A stretch of 64,000 nt of DNA, from contig JBIQIY010000012.1 in assembly GCA_044507775.1 (NCBI GenBank), forward strand, positions 1 through 64,000, read 5' to 3'. This document shows positions 52,664 to 60,032 of this stretch, one piece after another. The translations under genes were made by a program, and so were the position numbers. The stretch is from Chryseosolibacter sp044507775 (lineage in GTDB: Bacteria; Bacteroidota; Bacteroidia; Cytophagales; Cyclobacteriaceae). The notes under the pieces were generated by a model. The model was given only the letters and a program-made list of their open reading frames with translations, was not told where the DNA came from and did no database searches. Numbering within the stretch: the stretch's first letter is position 1; each line of letters starts with the position of its first letter.

Positions 52664-53767
52664 TTAATAGGCTTCAAAAAAATATTCAATATCAACAAGA
52701 ACAGCCTCGTTTAACTTGCTGCCGTCTAACTCACCTTGATGCTCGCGATAAAGCGCATAGTCCGTTCGGCAGGTAAGCGCCATGAGAACCTCAAAATCGG
52801 GAACCAAGTCAGGTAGCGCGAAATAATAGACCGGGGTGAAATACAATACAGGGCTATTCATGTTGATGTTAAGATGAGCTTGATCAAAATTTCCAGGCGC
52901 GTGATTGGCCTCATCGTATTCTATTGACAAATAATAATCGTGATTTTGACAGGATTCCACTTGCTGCGATACGGAGTTGACTTCATACTGCTTTATCGAG
53001 CTTAGTGCGCTGTTGTAGATGTACGAATCTTCGTCCCATCCCTCGATTAGATGATGCGCTTTGTTAAGATCGTTCGGTGATATGAAGTACCGCTCATTTG
53101 TAGCATCCCAATGCGAGCCGATTGCATCCCAGAAAGTAAAAGGTTTGCTGTTATCATAAGGCAAAATGCTAAAGTAATTGGCCGTCAACGACCGATTGAG
53201 TGAGCAATCCGATATCCCTGTTGACGAGGAATTTGTACGATGCTGGGTCAAAGCGACCATGAACCCTGTCTGGCAAGGGCGATCATTAAAGCAAACGGTT
53301 TGGTAAACGCTATCAATCTTTCCATTTACATAATAAAGTTCGTTAGCGAATTCATAGGCCATCGATCCACCATAATTATTTCTAAGCGAATGATTAACGA
53401 GTCGCCCGGAACTGTTGTATGCAAAGGTCTCGACCCTTGCTTCCTTGTTTTCGCTGTTTAGATTTGAAATCCTTGAAACCTTTCCACCTTCCAGCTCATA
53501 GATTGTTTTTGTTATGCGGTTTGTTGCATCAAAAACCGGGAGTTGCATCAGCTTCATAGACCCACCCCATGTGACCTCAATCTTGGTCGGTTGATCAAAC
53601 TTGCCGAAGTAGCTAATCCCAGCCGTCGCGATCGGGTTACTCGAATAATCTCTCGTATCGTTGAATCTCATATGGCTGATACGACCTGTCGTGGGGAGAT
53701 AATCCAGAGCATCCTCCGGAATGATGGTACAGGAAAAAAGAAGTAGCAGAGCGAAGAACGTTCTCAT
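52664..53767 (-). CDS. Lipoprotein of unknown function, first gene of the WD40-caspase operon
   Basis: 367 residues. A short signal peptide with lipobox LLFSC (Cys13) predicts a lipoprotein; no strong acidic export signal follows, so its side of the envelope is uncertain. The body is beta-rich with an RHS-like flavour (RITKTIYELEGGKVSRISNLN, VETFAYNSSGRLVNHSL) and several Cys that could form disulfides (VCFNDRPCQTG, ISDCSLN, ESCQNHD). AT-richer than most genes here. It is followed by the beta-barrel-like gene with a 13-base gap. Confidence 0.72.
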   Translation of the reverse strand: MRTFFALLLLFSCTIIPEDALDYLPTTGRISHMRFNDTRDYSSNPIATAGISYFGKFDQPTKIEVTWGGSMKLMQLPVFDATNRITKTIYELEGGKVSRISNLNSENKEARVETFAYNSSGRLVNHSLRNNYGGSMAYEFANELYYVNGKIDSVYQTVCFNDRPCQTGFMVALTQHRTNSSSTGISDCSLNRSLTANYFSILPYDNSKPFTFWDAIGSHWDATNERYFISPNDLNKAHHLIEGWDEDSYIYNSALSSIKQYEVNSVSQQVESCQNHDYYLSIEYDEANHAPGNFDQAHLNINMNSPVLYFTPVYYFALPDLVPDFEVLMALTCRTDYALYREHQGELDGSKLNEAVLVDIEYFFEAY

Positions 53768-53919
53768 GGGGTTCAGGTAAGGTTAACGAATCAACGCGAA
53801 TTCAACACCCTTCGGGCAAGCCACCTTCCTTGAAGAAAAAGAATGGATGCGAGCCCACACCCACCTCTAAAATAGAAAAATTGTCCGAATACCCAACAGT
53901 CGGTCCCAAAGCCTGGCTC

Positions 53920-54000
53920 CTCCATCCCTATCCCCCTATCCCCCCTTTTCCCTATTCCCCCCTATTCCCCCTATACCCCTTATCCCCCTTATCCCTTCAC
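53920..54000. repeat. C/T-rich tract upstream of the hydrolase gene
   Basis: CCCTATCCCCCTATCCCCCC, CTATTCCCCC and CCCTTATCCCCCTTATCCC in series; same family as 9483-9720 and 16473-16580. It ends about 20 bases before a likely -7 box. Confidence 0.85.
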
Positions 54001-54018
54001 CCCTGTCCCAAAATCCCC

Positions 54019-54026
54019 TAACTTTG
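54019..54026 (+). promoter_or_regulatory. Bacteroidota -7 box TAACTTTG
   Basis: TAACTTTG followed by CATC matches TAnnTTTG exactly and lies 37 bases before the GTG start at 54063. The -33 side falls in the C/T-rich tract and has no TTTG, so the promoter is incomplete by consensus. Confidence 0.5.
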
Positions 54027-54062
54027 CATCACGCCCCCCATTGAGGTAAGGCGCCCTATACC

Positions 54063-55016
54063 GTGAAGCACTTTCTCATCCTCGCCGCTTGGCTTTTGCC
54101 GTCCTTTGCGTTCGGACAAGTGCCGATTGATACAACCGAAGAAATTTCGATCGGAGGCATCCGCCAGTTCATTACGATCGAAGGCAAAGACCGCTCGCTT
54201 CCAATATTGCTCTTCCTGCACGGTGGTCCGGGTGGATCCGTCATGAACTACTCCGACCGGTTTACCGGAAAGCTCCAGGAACACTTCGTGGTCGTGCAAT
54301 GGGACCAGCGGGAAACGGGCAGGACCCTCCTGCTGAACCCCTCTCCGGTTCCGCTTACACTACCGGTATTTCAGCGCGATACGCATGAACTCATCACCGC
54401 GCTGCTGGAGCGCTTCCACCGGGAGAAGCTATACCTGGCGGGCCACTCCTGGGGTACCGCCCTGGGATTCCACATCGCGCGAAACTATCCGAACCTCTTG
54501 TACGCATACATGGCGATAGGGCCCATGATTTACCAGGCGGAGAGCGAGCGGATGGCGCTGTCTCTGATGAAGGAAAAAGCATCCCGAAAAGGCAACGAAC
54601 GCGCGCTTAAAGAGCTTACTCAAGTAAACATACCCTTTGAAAATGGTCTGCAGCTCTATTATCATCGGAAGTGGTTGCAGGATCTCTCCGGGCGCCGCCC
54701 GACGCTGAATCAGAAATATGTCGAGGATTGGGCTGCGAGATGGCTGGTGGTTTTTAATGAGGCGTCGCGCGATAATCTCTTCGAAACCCTCCCGGCGGTT
54801 GCCTGCCCGGTGTACTTTTTCCTGGGAAAGAAAGACTACCAAACCAATTCCACCCTCGCGGAGAAATATTATATGCAGCTGAAGGCTCCACGGAAGGAGC
54901 TATTCTGGTTCAATACGGGGCACTCCATCCCGTCGTCGGATCCCGAAGGGCTTCAGGAAGTGATCATTCGCACGGTGCTTCCGCAGACCTTTACGGTGAG
55001 GATTACTGCGCGATAG
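54063..55016 (+). CDS. Exported alpha/beta hydrolase, proline-iminopeptidase-like
   Basis: 317 residues, start GTG at 54063 followed at once by a signal peptide (KHFLILAAWLLPSFAFGQ). Oxyanion motif FLHGGPGG, then VVQWDQRETGRT, nucleophile Ser in YLAGHSWGTALGF, Asp in VYFFLGKKDYQT and His in FNTGHSIPSSDP: the pattern of proline iminopeptidase-like hydrolases (peptidase S33 type). Its export suggests a periplasmic substrate, peptide or ester. A single gene with its own -7 box; a repeat-filled region follows. Confidence 0.9.
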   Translation: MKHFLILAAWLLPSFAFGQVPIDTTEEISIGGIRQFITIEGKDRSLPILLFLHGGPGGSVMNYSDRFTGKLQEHFVVVQWDQRETGRTLLLNPSPVPLTLPVFQRDTHELITALLERFHREKLYLAGHSWGTALGFHIARNYPNLLYAYMAIGPMIYQAESERMALSLMKEKASRKGNERALKELTQVNIPFENGLQLYYHRKWLQDLSGRRPTLNQKYVEDWAARWLVVFNEASRDNLFETLPAVACPVYFFLGKKDYQTNSTLAEKYYMQLKAPRKELFWFNTGHSIPSSDPEGLQEVIIRTVLPQTFTVRITAR

Positions 55017-55018
55017 TC

Positions 55019-55111
55019 GGGAATCGTGAGACGTGAGACGTGAATCGTCAGACGTGAGACGTGAATCGTGAGACGTGAGACGTTAATCGTCAGATGAGAC
55101 GTTGGATGCAT
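55019..55111. repeat. Tandem GTGAGACGTGAATCGT-type repeat
   Basis: Five or so imperfect copies of GTGAGACGTGAATCGT and shorter variants directly follow the hydrolase stop. The reverse complement (ACGTCTCACGTCTCAC) occurs inside both copies of the direct repeat that follows. Confidence 0.82.
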
Positions 55112-55143
55112 GGGAATCTCACACGAAGCTCGCTATGAAACAG

Positions 55144-55658
55144 GGATCGCAAAGGAATTTCTCCGCTGAAGCGCAGGTGGCATCAATCGTAGATTGGTCA
55201 ACATGGGGCGAGGAGAACGTACTCCCCGAGAAGGGCAGCCGTCTCACGTCTCACGTCTCACGAAAGAAGCCGCACCCACGAGGAAAAGAGAGACACCCTC
55301 TAAGCCGCAGCACTCACCACTCACCATTCACCACTCACGAGTCGTTGCACGCATGGGCGCGGAATAATCTCACGCAGAGGCGCAAAGCACGCTATTAATA
55401 CCTCTTTATCATTCAGTGCGTGCGGCTTCGGAGTGTTGCTCGGTTCTGATAGACCATCACAAGGACCGCAAAGGAATTCCTGCGCTGAAGCGCTGGTGGC
55501 ATCAATCGCAGATTGGTCAACATGGAGCGAGGAGAACGTACTCCCCGAGAAGGCAGGCCGTCTCACGTCTGACGTCTCACGTCTCACGAAAGAAGCCGCA
55601 CCCACGAGGAAAAGAGAGACACACCCTAAGCCGCAGCACTCACCACTCACCACTCACC
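55144..55658. repeat. 195-bp direct duplication in a gene-free region
   Basis: Copy 1 (55144-55338) and copy 2 (55463-55658) share almost all their sequence, from GGAYCGCAAAGGAATT through GGCATCAATCG and CACCCACGAGGAAAAGAGAG to CACTCACCACTCACC. The spacer (55339-55462) contains ACGCAGAGGCGCAAAGCACGC, related to the core in 7397-7614. The end of copy 2 supplies the last codons and stop of the leftward gene at 55647. No other gene in 55017-55646. Confidence 0.85.
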
Positions 55659-56720
55659 AAAAAACGCCCCCACTTCCCCCACCGCTTCCGCGAAATCAGC
55701 CCTCAGCTCCCGGTTCTTCGCAAGGAAGCTTTTGTTGAAAAATTGCAATTCCACTCCCGCGTTGCTGCTCGTCGCCCGGCGTTTCCATAAGCCAGTAACG
55801 ATACCGTTGACAACAATCACGGGCCAGAACAGGCCATTGATGGAAATGACCTTCGACCGGTGTTTTTCGGTGAGGCAGGCACTGCGATCCTTGTAGCCGA
55901 TGATATATTCGTCAAATGCGGGAAGGAGGTAAACGCTCTTTTCCGCGGTGCGCGGCGCCTGCTCTTCCTCCCTGAACCAGTAGACCTGCGAGTCGATTTC
56001 CGCCGAGGAGAAGTCGTCCTTTATTGATCCAACGGCTTTTCGCGCATCCGCGACAGGCAGGTCGGACCAATTGCCAAAATCTGCAAGCGTCGCGGGTCCA
56101 TGGCTCTGGAAGTAGCGGTATGCGAGTTTCCGCAACGCTTCGTCGCGCGTGATCGCTTTTGACTGAGGTACTCGTTCGTCAAACAATGCGTAGGTATTTT
56201 TCTTTCCCTGCATCTCTCCGCTGCACACAACTTTCTCCAGCTCTGCATAAAGCAACAGGTGCGCCGCGCGCTGGTCGTGCGTGACGATCTTATGACGGGC
56301 GAATTGCTGTAGCACCTCTCCGCGTGTAAGCTGCCGGCCACCCTCCAGCGATTTTTCAAGGACCTTCATACTTTTCTTGAGAATCGTGGGAGTTATCCCC
56401 AGGTCGCGATGACGGGATGGCAATGTGCTGCGAATGTGCGGGGCAGTCAGGTCAAGCATCCATCGGGCATCCGCGGCGGGAATCAAATGCCAGGTCGGCC
56501 TCAACACGTGCGTGCGAATAATCTGTCCTTTGTTGATAGCATCGCGGATCGCTGCAGGGCTGCCATCGGGTAACCGGACGCTCAGCGCCCAGCGCGCCAT
56601 GTTGTAATCCTGTGCCTGCATCGCTCCCATCCAGGAGATCACTTCCTCTGGGCGGGAGAAACGGTGCGCGGATATGTTTTGTCGGGCAAGTCTTGTTCCA
56701 GGCAGGTCAGCGAAGGTCAT
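55647..56720 (-). CDS. AlkZ/YcaQ-type winged-helix DNA glycosylase-like protein
   Basis: 357 residues from ATG at 56720. Belongs to the HTH_42 (AlkZ) family of winged-helix proteins: ARQNISAHRFSRPEEVISWMGAMQAQDYNMARWALSVR near the N-terminus contains QAQ, matching the catalytic Q-x-Q of AlkZ-type glycosylases that unhook interstrand crosslinks. Then TWHLIPAADARWMLDLTAPHI, LEGGRQLTRGEVLQQF and FDEYIIGYKDRSACL. The substrate lesion is unknown. Divergent from the TonB gene with 73 bases between the starts. The final residues (GEW-stop) are written by a repeat that invades its 3' end. Confidence 0.88.
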   Translation of the reverse strand: MTFADLPGTRLARQNISAHRFSRPEEVISWMGAMQAQDYNMARWALSVRLPDGSPAAIRDAINKGQIIRTHVLRPTWHLIPAADARWMLDLTAPHIRSTLPSRHRDLGITPTILKKSMKVLEKSLEGGRQLTRGEVLQQFARHKIVTHDQRAAHLLLYAELEKVVCSGEMQGKKNTYALFDERVPQSKAITRDEALRKLAYRYFQSHGPATLADFGNWSDLPVADARKAVGSIKDDFSSAEIDSQVYWFREEEQAPRTAEKSVYLLPAFDEYIIGYKDRSACLTEKHRSKVISINGLFWPVIVVNGIVTGLWKRRATSSNAGVELQFFNKSFLAKNRELRADFAEAVGEVGAFFGEW

Positions 56721-56793
56721 AAAGCATGGTTTATTCTTCAAAGTAAAACTATTTATATCCGCCTGCGTAACCATACCTGTTGAGCAAACCAGT

Positions 56794-57705
56794 ATGCTTT
56801 TAACCAGAGACAAGAAGAGCGGGAAGGCGCCGCGGCGCAATCGAAATCAGGAGAGTTTTTCACGGAAAGGCAGCCCAGGAGCAACGAAGGAAGCCCTCGA
56901 TGACGGTGATCTCCCCAGGGAATTCACAGCGGAATCCGACCCGGACGCCTCCTGGGACGATATTATTTTCGAAGATCGAAACCGCGAATATGGCGCCTAC
57001 GCGGTAAGAAAAGGTTACAATCGCAACCTGATCACCGGTGTCGCCATAGCAGTTTCGTTCGTGGCGGCCACGTTTTTTTATCCCCTCCTGATGAGGTCAA
57101 TCGGTGGCGATGACACCTTACCAAAAGCGCAGCCCAGGAAACTCGTGTATACCGAGCTATCGCCGCCACCGCCGATCGACCGTCCAAAACCAGCGCCGCC
57201 GAATATCGTCCTTCCGAAGCTTCAAAAGGTGATCAAGTTTGTTCCGCCGAAAGTTGTCCGGAAGCAAGTAGCGGAGTCGGCTCCTACCCTGTCTGATATC
57301 CGTCAGAATGAAATCGGCGCAGAGGATGTAGAAGGCCCTGCCGAGGTAGTCTTCGACGAACCCGTTTCGGAGGGAGTCTCCGGCGGGGACGAAATCTTCA
57401 CCGTCGTTGATCAGCAGCCCGAATACGCCGGCGGCTACGACGCTATGATGGCATTCATCCAGAAGAACATGGTTTATCCGCCGAATGCGCGCCGGATGCA
57501 AATCGAAGGAACTGTTCATGTGAGTTTCGTCGTGAGCAAAACCGGTGAGATCAGCGACGTAAAAGTGTTGCGTGGCATTTTCGGCGAATGTGACCGGGAA
57601 GCTATTCGAGTTGTGCAGATGATGCCGAAATGGAATCCCGGGAAGCAGAACGGACATCCTGTGAACGTGAGATTTATCCTCCCTCTGAAATTCAGGCTAC
57701 ACTAG
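56794..57705 (+). CDS. TonB-family energy transducer
   Basis: 303 residues from ATG at 56794. A charged cytoplasmic N-terminus of about 70 residues (RRNRNQESFSRKGSPG; SWDDIIFEDRNREYGAYAVRK is a recurring Bacteroidota TonB motif), one membrane helix (LITGVAIAVSFVAATFFYPLL), a Pro-rich span (LSPPPPIDRPKPAPPNIVLP), and a C-terminal TonB domain (YAGGYDAMMAFIQKNMVYPP, QIEGTVHVSFVVSKTGEISDV, WNPGKQNGHPVNVRFILPL). It transmits inner-membrane energy to outer-membrane receptors. No ExbBD genes are adjacent. The four-gene LRR operon begins 278 bases downstream. Confidence 0.94.
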   Translation: MLLTRDKKSGKAPRRNRNQESFSRKGSPGATKEALDDGDLPREFTAESDPDASWDDIIFEDRNREYGAYAVRKGYNRNLITGVAIAVSFVAATFFYPLLMRSIGGDDTLPKAQPRKLVYTELSPPPPIDRPKPAPPNIVLPKLQKVIKFVPPKVVRKQVAESAPTLSDIRQNEIGAEDVEGPAEVVFDEPVSEGVSGGDEIFTVVDQQPEYAGGYDAMMAFIQKNMVYPPNARRMQIEGTVHVSFVVSKTGEISDVKVLRGIFGECDREAIRVVQMMPKWNPGKQNGHPVNVRFILPLKFRLH

Positions 57706-57811
57706 TCAAAGGCACCAACTTGCCTTTTCTGCCTCGGCTTGTTGCGACCTCCACACCGGCCGTTGGAGTCGGCGCACAGAATTGCCGCCGTTTAAAAAAA
57801 TTTCCCAATAT

Positions 57812-57845
57812 TTTGCTCACAAATGGCGATTTTGAAATACGTTTG
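57812..57845 (+). promoter_or_regulatory. Predicted promoter of the LRR operon
   Basis: TTTG at 57812-57815 and TACGTTTG at 57838-57845 match the -33 TTTG and -7 TAnnTTTG boxes with a 22-base spacer. The start codon of the first gene lies 138 bases beyond, leaving a leader of about 130 bases. No terminator is visible between the TonB stop and this site. Confidence 0.55.
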
Positions 57846-57983
57846 CGAAAGCTTTTTTCGGGTAAAGCGCTTCATAGATTCAACAGCGAAAAGGTAGCTT
57901 CGTCGAGAAAGCGGCTGTTCCGAAAAATTCTGGCACAGTAATCACTGTATATCGAATACTAATTACCAAAAACTGAAAAAACG

Positions 57984-58508
57984 ATGAACGTTATCCGAAA
58001 TTCTTCAAAAGTTGTCATGTGGATATTGGTCCTCATGATTTGCTTTACCGGCTGTAAAAGTAAAAAGAAGGCCGCCGAAGCTGCGCGGGCAGCAGAAGAG
58101 CGGGCCAGAATAGAACAGGAAGCAAAACTGCGGTCGGAGGAAGAAGAGCAAAGAAAGAGAGACGCCGAAGAAGCTGCTCGCCGCGAGGCCGAAGCACGGC
58201 AGCAGGAAGCGCTCGCAAGTGCTCCAAAAGCGAAGCTTACACAGTACTTTCAATCAATCGCTCGTTCGGGTAATACCGCATCGGCAAACAGCAGCATCAA
58301 CGAAGCCCTCAGCCTGTTTGCTTCACCGGACACCCCTGTGCTCATCGTTATCAGCGAGGAAAACGGACAAAAAGATTACGACAGGCCTACAACCATACGG
58401 CAATACCTCAACTATCTCAAGGATACGAAGAACAATGCAAACAGCATCTCGAATCTTCAGTTCGACAGCGGAGGCAAAATCACCGAAGTAGAATTGCGAA
58501 AGAATTAA
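57984..58508 (+). CDS. Lipoprotein with Glu/Arg/Ala coiled coil, first gene of the LRR operon
   Basis: 174 residues. Lipoprotein signal with lipobox CFTGC followed by KSKKKAAEAARAAEERARI; an acidic/basic coiled coil of about 60 residues leads to a C-terminal domain (about 90-174): LTQYFQSIARSGNTASANSS, INEALSLFASPDTPVLIVIS, TIRQYLNYLKDTKNN. That layout (helix, LF, strand, YL helix) seems to recur in the next genes. Likely inner- or outer-membrane bound, periplasmic. No known family. 25 bases before the next start. Confidence 0.78.
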   Translation: MNVIRNSSKVVMWILVLMICFTGCKSKKKAAEAARAAEERARIEQEAKLRSEEEEQRKRDAEEAARREAEARQQEALASAPKAKLTQYFQSIARSGNTASANSSINEALSLFASPDTPVLIVISEENGQKDYDRPTTIRQYLNYLKDTKNNANSISNLQFDSGGKITEVELRKN

Positions 58509-58533
58509 AAACACACCTACAAATACAATTATT

Positions 58534-59115
58534 ATGGTTAAAGCCAGTTACCTATTTACCCTGTTGTTTTGTATCGCCTTCATGGGTACTGTTTCAGCAC
58601 AGACCGCTGAGATCAGCCGGGAAAGAAAAAGAGCAATAGACTCTCTCGCTTTGGAAAAGGTGAGAGACTTAAGTAAATACATCAGCATCATCGGAAGCAA
58701 GAACACTGCATTCTCCGAAGCCACCCGCGTCATGGACCGCGCGGAAGAGCTTTTTGCGCCGGATAGCGAAATGGGCGTTTCGTCGCTCAACAGCAAACAG
58801 ATCAGCTACTACAAGGTGCGCAAATACTTTGAGCGTCTTATGGCGCTCAACTATGATCGCGTCACGATCTCATGGTACAACATCCATTACATCAGCGATC
58901 TTGAGCGACAGCCCGACGGCCGCTATGTAGGCGTGGTTACGATCTATCAACGCTTTGAAGGAACCGGTGAGGACGGCCTGATGAAGTACAAAGACACGAC
59001 GAAAAAAGATATCACCATTTACGTGGAAAGGAAAAAGACCCAGATCGCGGGACGAACTGTTGAATTCTGGGATGTGCTGCTGGGTGATATCCGGGTTACC
59101 GAAACAAGTTCATGA
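58534..59115 (+). CDS. Exported protein, second gene of the LRR operon
   Basis: 193 residues. Signal peptide (VKASYLFTLLFCIAFMGTVSAQ). The mature part has EKVRDLSKYISIIGSKNTAF, RVMDRAEELFAPDSEMGVSS, YYKVRKYFERLMALNYDRVT and GRYVGVVTIYQRFEGTGEDG, similar in order to the C-terminal domain of the first gene and the N-terminal part of the LRR protein. The strand-rich second half suggests an NTF2-like or related alpha/beta fold, which is inference. It ends in an ATGA overlap with the next gene. Confidence 0.78.
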   Translation: MVKASYLFTLLFCIAFMGTVSAQTAEISRERKRAIDSLALEKVRDLSKYISIIGSKNTAFSEATRVMDRAEELFAPDSEMGVSSLNSKQISYYKVRKYFERLMALNYDRVTISWYNIHYISDLERQPDGRYVGVVTIYQRFEGTGEDGLMKYKDTTKKDITIYVERKKTQIAGRTVEFWDVLLGDIRVTETSS

Positions 59116-60032
59116 TATTGATCAACCACCTTCAGACATTTATCAATCAAAGTATAATCAAAAGTCCACGCGTCAACGACCGTGGACTTTTGTGGTTCAT
59201 TCACCGGACGTTTCTCGCCGCAATCCTCTTCTGCAGCATGGCGAACGGGGCGCACGCGCAGATCGTCAACGATATGGAGGACGAAAGCCGCCTCTATGCC
59301 CAGTCCAAACAGGTCAACCAGTTTTTCCGGAGGTTTAACGGCGAGGAGGATGAAAAAGGAAATCGCTACTACCCGGGCGACAAACAATACCGAAGTGAGA
59401 AACTCCGCAAACAATATCTCCGGATGTTGTTCGACGAAAGCAACGCGAACATCAGCAACTCACTCAAGACGGATTTTGTCAAAGACTTGCTGGACAAGCC
59501 GGAAAGCACCGTCCTGAACTTTCATGGAGGCAACTGGTTCGCCGAATTACACACGACATTCACCATGAACGGCAAGAATCAGCCCGTGATCCTTTTCATG
59601 GAGCTTGAGAAACACCGGCTCGGAACGCGCTGGGTGATTCAGAAAGTTCACGCGGATATGTTTGAACCGTACTTCAAAAAAGACACCGTGCGCTTGGGAA
59701 AATTCCTTCATCCCATGAGTCATGAGCTCGACTTCATGAATCTCCGGAAGGCATTTATCAACAAAGACAGCATTAATCAGTTTGTTATCAAGCGGTTCGT
59801 CCCCGACCATCTGTCCTTGTTTCTCTATGAAGTAAAAAAAGGAAATCTTAAATTCAGCAATGTCGATGAAGTGAAATTTCATTTCTTCCAGCTTGACGGA
59901 TGGTATTTTGGAATTTCCGAATTCAACAGGCCGGGATACAACACGGGTTGGCTGATTTCCAACCTGGTGAAACTGAACAGCCCCGCTGATAAGGATCTCT
60001 TAAGAAAGTACCTGTACTATGAAACACAATAA
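59112..60032 (+). CDS. Exported protein, third gene of the LRR operon
   Basis: 306 residues from the ATG overlapping the previous stop. The signal peptide lies unusually far in (WFIHRTFLAAILFCSMANGAHAQ, about residues 28-50), so initiation at TTG 59190 or elsewhere inside the first 30 codons is possible. The mature protein has KLRKQYLRMLFDESNANI, FVKDLLDKPESTVLNFHGG, FAELHTTFTMNGKNQPVILF and TRWVIQKVHADMFEPYF, again compatible with the shared module, then an extension ending RKYLYYETQ. A perfect hairpin lies inside its 5' end. It overlaps the LRR gene by 14 bases. Confidence 0.75.
   Translation: MILINHLQTFINQSIIKSPRVNDRGLLWFIHRTFLAAILFCSMANGAHAQIVNDMEDESRLYAQSKQVNQFFRRFNGEEDEKGNRYYPGDKQYRSEKLRKQYLRMLFDESNANISNSLKTDFVKDLLDKPESTVLNFHGGNWFAELHTTFTMNGKNQPVILFMELEKHRLGTRWVIQKVHADMFEPYFKKDTVRLGKFLHPMSHELDFMNLRKAFINKDSINQFVIKRFVPDHLSLFLYEVKKGNLKFSNVDEVKFHFFQLDGWYFGISEFNRPGYNTGWLISNLVKLNSPADKDLLRKYLYYETQ
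59160..59191 (+). promoter_or_regulatory. Terminator-like hairpin at the 5' end of the third operon gene
   Basis: AAAAGTCCACG (59160-59170) and CGTGGACTTTT (59181-59191) form a perfect 11-bp stem with a 10-base loop and a short T-run. It lies 45 bases after the previous stop codon and directly before a possible TTG start. It could weaken downstream transcription, protect mRNA ends, or affect initiation. Confidence 0.6.

Noticed and set aside
57630..57941. Small gene after the TonB gene
   Set aside because: The frame overlaps the tonB 3' end in another phase and covers the predicted promoter; composition looks non-coding.
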